Shown here one piece after another: positions 8,391-15,458 of a stretch of 32,750 nt of DNA. The position numbers and the translations under genes are program-made. Position 1 is the stretch's first letter; every line of letters begins with the position of its first letter. Below the pieces are notes generated by a model, which made no database searches, was not told the DNA's origin, and was given only the letters and a program-made list of their open reading frames with translations. This DNA is from JACCXJ01 sp052387115 (GTDB taxonomy: Bacteria > Pseudomonadota > Gammaproteobacteria > JACCXJ01): assembly GCA_052387115.1 (NCBI GenBank), contig JBQTJM010000378.1, positions 1 to 32,750 of the forward strand, written 5' to 3'.

Positions 8391-8923
8391 TCACCAGACC
8401 CGCTCCACCTCGATCAAGCCTTCCTGCCCGGCATAATTTCGGGCACTGGAATACCGCCAATGCTCCGGCTGGTCGACATAGCCGCGTTTAACCGGGTTCT
8501 GGTGGATATAATCCAGTTTCTGACGCATCATTATATCCGATTCAATGAGTTGCGGGTGACTGCCTTCCTCCCAAACCTGTACCGGCTTTTGGTCTTGTGC
8601 GAACGCTTGAAGAGGGCCAATAACTCCAGAAGCTTGTTCGAGCCCCCGCTCTCCAAATAGGCAATGATGTCCCTGGCCGTGAATGACTTGAAACGCTGTA
8701 TATCCCGGCTCAGGTTCTCCGACCTGGCAATAAGGTGCAGGTGGTTTTCGAGGATTACGTAACCGTATATGAGCAGTCCGGCCTCGCGCTGAAGGAACCG
8801 CCATGAATCCAGGACAATATTCACTGTTTCGTGCCTCGTAAACAGTGCCAGCCAGTGGTGTACCGTCGCGGTGAGGAAGTGCGGGCATGATTCTTGTCGA
8901 ACACGGTAACGGCTTCGAGGCAT
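8391..8923 (-). pseudogene. REP-associated tyrosine transposase (RAYT), frameshifted
   Basis: IS200/Y1-like transposase of the RAYT group, thought to mobilise REP sequences by single-strand cleavage and joining. The N-terminal part (ATG at 8923) carries the HUH metal-binding motif as ENHLHLIA (His61, His63). At about 8579 the frame must shift by one base: upstream reads KTKSRY, and the family-like continuation QVWEEGSHPQLIESDIM and KLDYIHQNPVKRGYVDQP (with the likely catalytic Tyr) lies in the next frame and stops at 8391. A single lost C (TACCAG to TACAG) would explain it. Restored length would be ~177 residues, normal for the family. Flanked on both sides by inverted REPs (8334-8383 and 9023-9072), making a complete REPtron-like unit. 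A sequencing error is a possible alternative. Confidence 0.88.
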
Positions 8924-9022
8924 GTCGAGTCATCTACGGGGAAGTCAGGCACTGGCGCTCGATTGAATATATATTGCCTGGTAATCTATGAGTTTCTAAG
9001 TGCCAACGCGGGGATGAATTCC

Positions 9023-9072
9023 GGGAAGCTGGAGCTTCCGGACCGGGTTCCCAAGCAAGGAACTTGGGAACC
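9023..9072. repeat. right REP element flanking the RAYT gene
   Basis: Inverted relative to 8334-8383. Hairpin GGAAGCT/AGCTTCC, spacer GGACCG, then GGTTCCCAAG/CTTGGGAACC. It lies upstream of the transposase start. Confidence 0.9.
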
Positions 9073-9152
9073 AGCAAAACCAGCAACGGTCGCGTAAGTT
9101 CTGCAACGATAGGGTCTTGTTGGGCCGCTGGAGGCGATTGTTCGGTGATTGG

Positions 9153-9476
9153 TCATGCCTCGAGCTCATTCTTTCGCTGTTGAAGCCCCTCGAGTCTCTT
9201 CTTGAGATCGGATATCTCCTTCTTGACCCTGCGCAACTCTGTTTGGTTCTTTAGTCTGAGCAAGCAGTCCTCTCCAAGTTCCTCAGCTATGTATTTCTCA
9301 AGCTGACTTCTCAAGACCCTGAGATACGGATTTCCCCATATAGAACCTTCGCGGTACTCGAGTTTGCCGGTCTGTATGCCTTTGACAATGAAGTCCCGGC
9401 TCACGCCATATTCGGCCTTGGCCGTTACGTCGCTCAGCGTCGCTCCCTTTCGATTCCACTCGCCGTATTCTGCCAT
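9153..9476 (-). CDS. unknown HTH and coiled-coil protein coupled to imuA
   Basis: 107-residue protein I cannot name. Residues about 12-55 (ATLSDVTAKAEYGVSRDFIV and the following GIQTGKLEYREGSIWGNPYL) look like an excisionase/MerR-like helix-turn-helix with a wing, and residues about 75-107 form a highly charged Lys/Glu/Leu coiled coil (KKEISDLKKRLEGLQQRKNE). Its ATG at 9476 overlaps the last base of the imuA TAA stop, so translation is probably coupled to imuA and the gene should belong to the LexA-controlled operon. It sits where a normal lexA-imuA-imuB cassette would go straight from imuA to imuB. A DNA-binding or dimerising role is an inference from shape only. It may be a widespread orphan that merely landed here. 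Confidence 0.7.
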   Translation of the reverse strand: MAEYGEWNRKGATLSDVTAKAEYGVSRDFIVKGIQTGKLEYREGSIWGNPYLRVLRSQLEKYIAEELGEDCLLRLKNQTELRRVKKEISDLKKRLEGLQQRKNELEA

Positions 9477-10222
9477 TATGTCCTCTTTCCACTCGGCTTG
9501 AGGGGCGCCGTGTTTTTTGCGGCGTCTCGCTCGGAGCGGTCGTTTACGGATGGCGGGTCCCTATCGAGCCCCAGGGTCGTCGGACCGGCAGACCAGGCCC
9601 CCCGGCATTTCAAGACCTGAAGCGCTATCCCCGCCTGCCGGGGGCCGGGCCGCAAGCGCAGGGCGGCCGGAGAAGGTTGAACCGCGAAGACCGCCGGACG
9701 AAACAGGACCCCGAGCCCCCTACCCGCCTCCGCGGCGAGTTGCAGGCGCCGCAGGACCCGGAAATCGGCTGCCCCGATCCAACCGAGACAGGCCCCACAG
9801 GCCCCGGAACAGAGCGCCTGTTCCAAGGCCCACAGCCCCTCGTCCCGGGTGTGCGCCTGGACCACCAATACGCGACCCAGCTCGATACCGGCCATCGCCA
9901 GCGCCGGGGCATAAGGGAGGTAGGGGGGTGAGAACCAGGCGATCCACCGCCCCCCCCGGCTCAGGTGCGCCAGGGTCGGTAGGAAGAGGCTCAAGGCCCC
10001 GATCCCCTGCCGTTCCTCCAGGACCTCCGTCAACGCCCCGAGCGGCCATCCGCCCCCGGGGAGCGCGGCATCGAGGGCCGGGAAACCGGTGGGGATGGCG
10101 GCGGGCCCCGGCGAGGCGGGCCGCCCGCCGCGCCAGATGTCGGCGCGCCTTGCCGGGGAATAGGGGTCAGACTGATATTTATTCCGCAGAAACACTTGCG
10201 ACAGCGGTGTAACGGTCGTCAA
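9476..10222 (-). CDS. imuA: ImuA-like SOS mutagenesis protein (RecA/SulA-like)
   Basis: RecA-like protein of the ImuA family, partner of ImuB in the SOS mutasome; 248 residues from a TTG at 10222. The family core is clear: ARRADIWRGG, then PTGFPALDAALPGGGWP (about residues 42-58), then ALTEVLEERQGIGALSLFLP, and a C-terminal region like GIALQVLKCRGAW. The first ~25 residues, including the segment NKYQSDPYSP, are encoded by the palindromic element at 10155-10249 and are not ancestral. Only TTG (10222) and GTG (10195) are available as starts before the conserved core, and both lie inside the element. The lexA stop is 27 bases upstream of the TTG, with AGGGGT between them. Start uncertain; identity good. 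Confidence 0.82.
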   Translation of the reverse strand: MTTVTPLSQVFLRNKYQSDPYSPARRADIWRGGRPASPGPAAIPTGFPALDAALPGGGWPLGALTEVLEERQGIGALSLFLPTLAHLSRGGRWIAWFSPPYLPYAPALAMAGIELGRVLVVQAHTRDEGLWALEQALCSGACGACLGWIGAADFRVLRRLQLAAEAGRGLGVLFRPAVFAVQPSPAALRLRPGPRQAGIALQVLKCRGAWSAGPTTLGLDRDPPSVNDRSERDAAKNTAPLKPSGKRT

Positions 10223-10249
10223 TAAATATCAGTCTGACCCCTATTCCCC
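10155..10249. mobile_element. 95-bp palindromic miniature element, copy 1
   Basis: Perfect 29-base inverted repeats (10155-10183 and 10221-10249; the core includes GGGGTCAGACTGATATTTAT) enclose a 37-base centre. It begins directly after the lexA stop codon and carries the start codon of imuA. The same element recurs at 10964-11058 (inverted) and 12078-12175. It has no coding capacity for its own movement, so it is MITE-like; no clear target duplication was seen. Confidence 0.9.
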
Positions 10250-10882
10250 TCAGGCGCGGCCGGTAAGACGGGTCTGCACCGGCAGATGCTCCCGCAACAC
10301 CCCCACCCCTATCCCCTCGATGACCAGGGGTTGCCGTCGCAGATCGATCTCGATGGGGGCGAACTCGGGGTTCTCGGGGAACAGCCGCACCTGATAGCCA
10401 CGGCGGCGGAAGCGCTTGACGGTGACCTCGTCTTCGAGACGCGCCACTACGATCTGGCCGCTCGCGGCCTCGGGCGTGACGTGCACGGCCAGGAGATCGC
10501 CGTTCAGGATCCCGGCATCGCGCATGCTCATCCCCCGCACCCGCAGGAGATAATCGGCATGGGGCTGGAACAACTCGGGGTCCACGTTATGGTGGGCCTC
10601 GATGTGCTCTTCGGCCAGGATGGGGTTGCCGGCGGCCACCCGACCCACCACCGGCAGTCCGGATGGCCGATCCACCAACAATCGGATCCCGCGCGAGGCG
10701 CCGGGCAGGAGCGCGATCGCCCCCTTGCGTTCCAGGGCCCTCAGGTGGTCCTCGGCGGCGTTCGGCGATCGGAAACCGAATTTATCGGCGATCTCCGCGC
10801 GCGTCGGCGGGAACCCCTGGGTGTCGATGAACCTCTGGATCAACTTGAGGATCTGGTTCTGGCGGAAGGTCAGTGTATCCAT
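10250..10882 (-). CDS. lexA: LexA SOS repressor
   Basis: Transcriptional repressor of the SOS regulon that self-cleaves when bound to RecA filaments. It has 210 residues. The N-terminal winged helix carries PPTRAEIADKFGFRSPNAAEDHL (recognition helix around SPNAAEDHL). The C-terminal S24 peptidase domain has the Ala84-Gly85 cleavage bond (RVAAGNP), Ser119 (GMSMRD) and Lys156 (TVKRF), at exactly the positions used by E. coli LexA. The start at 10882 lies just downstream of a LexA box, so it is autoregulated. It heads the lexA-imuA-orf107 operon; imuB may also be read from here. The stop codon abuts palindromic element copy 1. Confidence 0.96.
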   Translation of the reverse strand: MDTLTFRQNQILKLIQRFIDTQGFPPTRAEIADKFGFRSPNAAEDHLRALERKGAIALLPGASRGIRLLVDRPSGLPVVGRVAAGNPILAEEHIEAHHNVDPELFQPHADYLLRVRGMSMRDAGILNGDLLAVHVTPEAASGQIVVARLEDEVTVKRFRRRGYQVRLFPENPEFAPIEIDLRRQPLVIEGIGVGVLREHLPVQTRLTGRA

Positions 10883-10893
10883 GGCGTTATAGT

Positions 10894-10909
10894 CTGTACA
10901 AATCTACAG
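10894..10909 (-). promoter_or_regulatory. LexA box
   Basis: The sequence CTGTACAAATCTACAG fits the gammaproteobacterial CTGT-N8-ACAG operator. It ends 11 bases before the lexA ATG, so binding would block both promoter and initiation. It indicates SOS control of lexA and the genes co-transcribed with it. Confidence 0.93.
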
Positions 10910-10963
10910 CCTAGTTTAAGGCATAGACACGCCAATGCAAGAGGTGATCGACCTCCTCGCCTA

Positions 10964-11058
10964 GGGAATAGGGGTCAGACTGATATTTATGGACGACCGT
11001 TCATACCGCTGCTGGCGAGTGTTTCAGTTGAATAAATATCAGTCTGACCCCTATTTCT
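10964..11058. mobile_element. 95-bp palindromic miniature element, copy 2
   Basis: Same element as copies 1 and 3 but inserted in the opposite orientation: its centre (10990-11030), read as reverse complement, matches the GAAACACT...GCGGT...AACGGTCGTC centre of the others. Arms share a 24-base core. It lies between the end of the isocitrate-lyase-family gene and the lexA control region; the right arm supplies the stop codon of the former (TAG at 11053-11051 on the minus strand). Confidence 0.88.
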
Positions 11059-11932
11059 CTCGCGAGATTTCCTCGCGCAGCGACAGGAACCCGCTCACCC
11101 CCAGTATCTCTTTGATCTCACCAAACTCCACCATCTGGTCCGCGAGCGCGCGGGTGTGTCCGTCGCGCTTGAAGACCTCAGCCATCTCGCGCATGACCCG
11201 GGCGGTCAATAGCACCGAATCGATGGGCGCCACCATCATCTTGAACCCCATCTCTTCCAGGTCCTTGACGCCGACCACCGGGGTTTTGCCGAAGGCCAGC
11301 ATATTCACGAACTTGGGATGCTCGACCTTGCGGCAGATGACCTCGAGCTCGGCCACCGACAAGGGCGCCTCGATGAAGGCCACGTCGGCCCCGACGTCGC
11401 AATAGCGGTTGACGCGATCGATGGCCTCGCCGAGCCCCAGGGGCTCGCGGGCATCGGTGCGGGCGATCAACAGGAAATCCGGGTCGCGGCGGGCGCGTAC
11501 CGCGGCCTTGAACTTCAGCGCCATGTCCTCGGCCGGGATCACCTGTTTCCCCTCGAAGTGCCCGCAGCGCTTCGGAAAGATCTGGTCTTCCAGGATCACC
11601 CCGGCGGCCCCCGCGGCCTCGAACTCCACCACACAGCGCATCACGTTAGGGAGATCGCCATGGCCGGTATCCCCATCGGCGATCACGGGGATGGAGACGC
11701 GGCTCGCCATGCGCCGCACCGCGTCCGCCATCTCCATCATGCCGAGGAAATTGAGGTCGGGGAGCCCGTAGAGGCTGGCGCTGGTGCCGAAGCCCCCGAT
11801 GAATACCGATTCGAAGCCCGCCTGCTCGATGAGCACCGCGGTCAAGACATCATGGGCCCCGAGCGATCGGACGATGCCGGGGCGATCCAGCAACTCCCGG
11901 AGCCTGCGTGTGGGACGGTTCGATGTGGACAT
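11051..11932 (-). CDS. isocitrate lyase / PEP mutase superfamily protein, possible 2-methylisocitrate lyase
   Basis: 293-residue TIM-barrel lyase of the isocitrate lyase/PEP mutase superfamily, which cleaves or forms C-C or C-P bonds next to a carboxylate. Visible are SLGAHDVLTAVLIEQAGF, the metal-site DGDTGHGD (superfamily aspartates), and the catalytic-loop motif KRCGHFEGKQVIP containing the family Cys. Candidates are 2-methylisocitrate lyase (PrpB), dimethylmalate lyase or oxaloacetate decarboxylase. prpC and prpD are in this window at 23.9-26.5 kb with no prpB beside them, so a PrpB role is reasonable but unproven. An excellent ribosome binding site (AGGAGGGG) precedes the ATG at 11932. 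The last codons and the stop are contributed by palindromic element copy 2, so the original C terminus may have been altered by a few residues. Confidence 0.85.
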   Translation of the reverse strand: MSTSNRPTRRLRELLDRPGIVRSLGAHDVLTAVLIEQAGFESVFIGGFGTSASLYGLPDLNFLGMMEMADAVRRMASRVSIPVIADGDTGHGDLPNVMRCVVEFEAAGAAGVILEDQIFPKRCGHFEGKQVIPAEDMALKFKAAVRARRDPDFLLIARTDAREPLGLGEAIDRVNRYCDVGADVAFIEAPLSVAELEVICRKVEHPKFVNMLAFGKTPVVGVKDLEEMGFKMMVAPIDSVLLTARVMREMAEVFKRDGHTRALADQMVEFGEIKEILGVSGFLSLREEISREK

Positions 11933-11977
11933 ATCCCCTCCTGTTCTAGCTGTGCCCGCTGCGGTCCGTATAATGTT

Positions 11978-12011
11978 ATCGATCCCGCTGGGGAATCGAT
12001 CCCGCTGGGGA
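11978..12011. repeat. 17-bp tandem duplication
   Basis: ATCGATCCCGCTGGGGA occurs twice back to back (11978-11994 and 11995-12011) in the spacer upstream of the isocitrate-lyase-family gene. Probably a slippage duplication; it lies in that gene's likely promoter region. Confidence 0.85.
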
Positions 12012-12077
12012 CCGCCGGCCTGCGCATGTTAGCCTAGCGAAACCCACGCGGGGCGATCCGCCGTTTTTTATTTATTT

Positions 12078-12175
12078 GGGAAATAGGGGTCAGACTGAAT
12101 TTATTCCACAGAAACACTTGCCACAGCGGTATGAACGGTCGTCAATAAATATCAGTCTGACTGACCCTATTTCCC
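12078..12175. mobile_element. 98-bp palindromic miniature element, copy 3
   Basis: Same orientation and almost the same centre as copy 1 (GAAACACTTGCCACAGCGGT at 12110-12129). The right arm carries a 4-base duplication (CTGACTGACC) and the left arm has small changes, so this copy is more diverged. It ends 26 bases before the NRDE start codon and therefore forms its 5' leader. Confidence 0.88.
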
Positions 12176-12201
12176 GCCGTCCGGCAACAGGAGCGACCGG
12201 T

Positions 12202-12987
12202 ATGTGCCTGATCCTGCTGGCGTTGCGCGCACACCCCGAGTACCCGCTCGTGATCGCCGCCAACCGCGACGAGCTCTACGCCCGGCCCACGGCCGCGGCC
12301 GGGTTGTGGGAAGACAGCCCGCGGGTGCTCGCGGGCCGGGACCTCGTGTGCGGTGGGACCTGGCTCGGGGTCGATGTCGGCGGTCGATTCGCGGCCGTGA
12401 GCAATTTCCGAGACGGTCGCGAGGCCCCTCGACCCCAAGCGCCCTCGCGGGGCATGCTGGTCGCCGAGTATCTGAAGGGCGCGGAACCCGTCACGGATTA
12501 TCTGTCTTCCATCCAGGCGCGCCGGGACCTCTACAATGGATTCAACCTCATCGCCGGCGATCTCACCACCGTCTACTATGGCAGCAACCGGACGCCGAGC
12601 CCGCGCCGCTTGGACGCCGGCATCTTCGGTGTGAGCAACCACTGCTTGGATACCCCCTGGCCCAAGCTCGAACGGGGCAAGACAGGGCTCCGGCGGCTCT
12701 TGTCGGGGCAGCGGGTGCTCGATATCGAAGCGCTCTTCGCGCTCCTCGCCGATCGCCGCATCCCCCCGGATGCGGACCTCCCCGACACCGGCGTAGGCAT
12801 CGAATGGGAGCGCCTCTTGTCCCCCATCTTCATCCGCAGTGCCCATTATGGGACGCGCTCCTCGACCGTGCTCACGGTCGATCGGGCGGGACGGCTGACC
12901 TTCGTCGAGCGCAGTTTCGAGCCCGGTCAAGAGAAGTTCGAGATCCGCCGCTTCGATGTCTCGCTGGGATCAGTGCCCGCCCCATGA
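12202..12987 (+). CDS. NRDE (TANGO2-like) family protein
   Basis: 261-residue protein of the NRDE/TANGO2 family, named for the N-R-D-E residues seen here in VIAANRDELYARPT. Cys2 directly after the initiator Met (MCLILLA) is the position of an N-terminal nucleophile in related Ntn-hydrolase folds. The molecular function is unsettled; eukaryotic TANGO2 has been linked to Golgi organisation and haem or lipid handling. The open frame extends back to 12076 through the palindromic element, but the ATG at 12202 is clearly the start: AGGAG lies 8 bases upstream and family homology begins exactly with MCLI. recQ follows after 12 bases, probably in the same transcript. Confidence 0.9.
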   Translation: MCLILLALRAHPEYPLVIAANRDELYARPTAAAGLWEDSPRVLAGRDLVCGGTWLGVDVGGRFAAVSNFRDGREAPRPQAPSRGMLVAEYLKGAEPVTDYLSSIQARRDLYNGFNLIAGDLTTVYYGSNRTPSPRRLDAGIFGVSNHCLDTPWPKLERGKTGLRRLLSGQRVLDIEALFALLADRRIPPDADLPDTGVGIEWERLLSPIFIRSAHYGTRSSTVLTVDRAGRLTFVERSFEPGQEKFEIRRFDVSLGSVPAP

Positions 12988-12999
12988 GAGGTCCATCCG

Positions 13000-15192
13000 A
13001 TGCATGACGCTCAGACACCCTTGCTCCCGCTCCTCAAGCGTTACTTCGGCTTCGACGCGTTCCGGCCCTTGCAGGAGGCCATCATCGAGGACAGCCTGGC
13101 GGGCCGGGATGTCTTCGCCCTCCTGCCCACCGGCGGCGGAAAATCGCTCTGTTACCAACTCCCGGCGCTGGCGCGGCCGGGACTGACGGTGGTGGTCTCG
13201 CCGCTCATCGCGCTCATGAAGGACCAGGTGGACGCCCTGCACGCGAGCGGGATCGCGGCCACCTATCTGAATTCGTCGTTGAGCCCGGCAGAATCCCAGG
13301 AGCGCCTGCGGGGCTTGCGCGAGGACCGCTTCCGACTCCTGTACCTGGCGCCCGAACGGCTCATGGTGTCCGGGGTCTTGGCGGACCTCGCGCGCCGGCC
13401 GGTCGTTCTCATCGCGGTCGACGAGGCCCATTGCATCAGCGAATGGGGACACGATTTCCGGCCCGAATACCGCCAGCTCACCGAGTTGCGCGATCACTTC
13501 CCGGGGGTGCCGGTCATGGCCCTGACGGCGACGGCGACCGCGCGCGTGCGCGAGGACATCGTGGCGCTGCTCAGGCTCCGCGAGCCCCACCGCTATGTCG
13601 CGAGCTTCAACCGGCCGAATCTCCTGTATCGGGTGGTGGCCAAGTCCCGTGCCTACCGCCAGACGCGCGCCTTCTTGAACGAGCGTGGGAAAGACAGCGG
13701 GATCGTCTACTGTCTGAGCCGCAAGACGGCCGACACCCTCGCCGCGCACCTGCAATCCGACGGGATCGCGGCGGCCAGTTATCACGCCGGCATGGCCTCT
13801 CAGGACCGCGCGGCGCAGCAGGAGCGTTTCCTCCGAGATGAGGTGCGCGTGATGTGCGCGACCATCGCCTTCGGCATGGGCATCAACAAACCGAACGTGC
13901 GTTTCGTCGTGCATTACGATCTGCCGAAGAACGTCGAGGGATATTATCAGGAGACCGGGCGTGCTGGCCGCGACGGGCTGCCGAGCGAATGTCTTCTCCT
14001 CTTCGATGCCGCCGATGCGATCAAGCTCAAGCGTTTCATCGACCAGAAACCGGACGCCGAAGAACGGAAGATCGCCCGCGAGCAACTGGACCGCATGGTC
14101 CATTACGCCGAATCCGCCGGCTGCCGCCGCGGCGAGCTTCTGGGCTATTTCGGGGAAAGGCTGCCGGCAGGGCACTGCGGTGCGTGCGACAATTGCCTCT
14201 CCCCTCGCGCGCGTTTCGACGGCACCGTGGCCGCGCAGAAGTTCCTCTCCTGCATCTACCGCATCCGCGAGCTGAGCGGTTTCGGGGTCGGGCTGCATCA
14301 CGTGGTGGCGGTCCTGACCGGCGCGGGCTCCGAGAAACTACGCAAGTGGGGGCACGAGCGGCTCTCCACCTACGGGATCGGCCGCGAGCACAGCCGCGAC
14401 GAATGGGCCGCGATCGGCCGGGAGTTGATGCGGCAGGGTTTCGTCTTCCAGGACCCGGCGAGATTCAATGTCCTTCATCTCACCGAAGAAGGCCGGGCCC
14501 TCTTGCGCGATCGCCGGCGCGTGACGCTCACCAAGGCGGAGACCCCGCTGCGCGAGGCACGCACCTCGCGGGCCGGGGAGATCGACTGCGACGAGGCGCT
14601 CTTCGAGCGGCTGCGGGCGCTGCGCAAGCACCTCGCCGATGCGCGCGACGTGCCGGCCTATATCGTGTTCTCCGATGTCGCGCTGCGCCAGATGGCACGC
14701 AGCTACCCGACCGAGGAAACCGGGTTCATGCGCATCGCCGGCGTCGGCCAGGCCAAGCTCGCCGAGCTCGGGCCGACCTTCATGGCGGAGATCGCCGCGT
14801 TCCTGAAGGAGCATCCACGCCGGGAGTTTTCCGAGATCCACGTCCCGCCGGCGCGCCCGGATCTCGGTGATTCGGCGCGCGAGACCCTGCGCCGGTTTCG
14901 AGCGGGCCAATCCCCCGAGCATATCGCCGAGGAACGCGGCGTCGTGCTCGGCACCGTGTACGCTCACCTGGCCCAGGCGATCGAAGCGGGCGAACCGGTC
15001 GAGATCGGCACCCTGATCCGCCCCGAGGACGAGCGTGCGATAAGAGAGGCCTTCGACGCGCTCGGCGGGGCCAATCTGACCGGCGTGCGCGAGCGGTTGG
15101 ACGGGTACGATTTCGGCCTACTGCGGATCTATCGCGCGGCGCGCCTGCAGCGCGGCGATGGCCTCATCGACGCCGGGGTCGAGGCCGACTAG
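13000..15192 (+). CDS. recQ: ATP-dependent DNA helicase RecQ
   Basis: 3'-5' DNA helicase of recombination and fork repair, 730 residues. In order: superfamily 2 core with Walker A TGGGKS (44-49), DEAHCISEWGHDFR (DEAH at 141-144) and the arginine-finger motif ETGRAGRDG; zinc-binding RQC part with four cysteines (AGCRRGELLGYF ... HCGACDNC); winged helix; HRDC domain (about residues 525-600, FERLRALRKHLADARDVPAY); and a C-terminal extension (about 630-730) with an HTH-like HIAEERGVVLGTVYAHLAQA that is often found at the end of longer RecQ proteins. GAGAGG lies 8 bases upstream of the ATG at 13000. Follows the NRDE gene closely. Confidence 0.97.
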   Translation: MHDAQTPLLPLLKRYFGFDAFRPLQEAIIEDSLAGRDVFALLPTGGGKSLCYQLPALARPGLTVVVSPLIALMKDQVDALHASGIAATYLNSSLSPAESQERLRGLREDRFRLLYLAPERLMVSGVLADLARRPVVLIAVDEAHCISEWGHDFRPEYRQLTELRDHFPGVPVMALTATATARVREDIVALLRLREPHRYVASFNRPNLLYRVVAKSRAYRQTRAFLNERGKDSGIVYCLSRKTADTLAAHLQSDGIAAASYHAGMASQDRAAQQERFLRDEVRVMCATIAFGMGINKPNVRFVVHYDLPKNVEGYYQETGRAGRDGLPSECLLLFDAADAIKLKRFIDQKPDAEERKIAREQLDRMVHYAESAGCRRGELLGYFGERLPAGHCGACDNCLSPRARFDGTVAAQKFLSCIYRIRELSGFGVGLHHVVAVLTGAGSEKLRKWGHERLSTYGIGREHSRDEWAAIGRELMRQGFVFQDPARFNVLHLTEEGRALLRDRRRVTLTKAETPLREARTSRAGEIDCDEALFERLRALRKHLADARDVPAYIVFSDVALRQMARSYPTEETGFMRIAGVGQAKLAELGPTFMAEIAAFLKEHPRREFSEIHVPPARPDLGDSARETLRRFRAGQSPEHIAEERGVVLGTVYAHLAQAIEAGEPVEIGTLIRPEDERAIREAFDALGGANLTGVRERLDGYDFGLLRIYRAARLQRGDGLIDAGVEAD

Positions 15193-15458
15193 CGCCGGGA
15201 CGAGATGCCTGGGGTGCTAGGTGGTACATCCGCGGCCGCCGGCCTGGTGTACCCTCCAAGCCGCCATGGGCATAGAAACCACCCGTCGTGCTCGCCGTCG
15301 TCCGTGGGCATGGGTCTCGCGCCAACCGAGAGCTGGAGATTCGAACGGTTGGTTGGCTTGCCTTCCTAGGTCTCTCCGGTTATATTTCGGATCATATGCG
15401 TTACCGGTTTTCGTTTGATCGGGGCTGACGCAGTCTCGCTTTAGCAAAGGAACGAACA
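15193..15458. other. spacer upstream of Anbu
   Basis: 266 bases without a credible gene. It contains an imperfect inverted pair (GGTACA at 15222 and TGTACC at 15247) around a GC-rich run just after recQ, possibly a transcription barrier without a T-tract, and an AT-richer stretch (15375-15400) where the promoter of the Anbu gene could lie. AAAGGA is placed 7 bases before the Anbu ATG. Confidence 0.4.

Noticed and set aside
11966..11976. TATAAT-like sequence at 11969-11974 (plus strand)
   Set aside because: No acceptable -35 at the right distance, and the nearest plus-strand gene (NRDE) is over 200 bases away past an inserted element; could not be supported as a promoter.
12970..14301. 443-codon open frame antisense to recQ
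   Set aside because: Lies entirely opposite recQ, with no start signal or family motif; a GC-driven antisense frame, like the long ones opposite cstA and the GGDEF-EAL gene.
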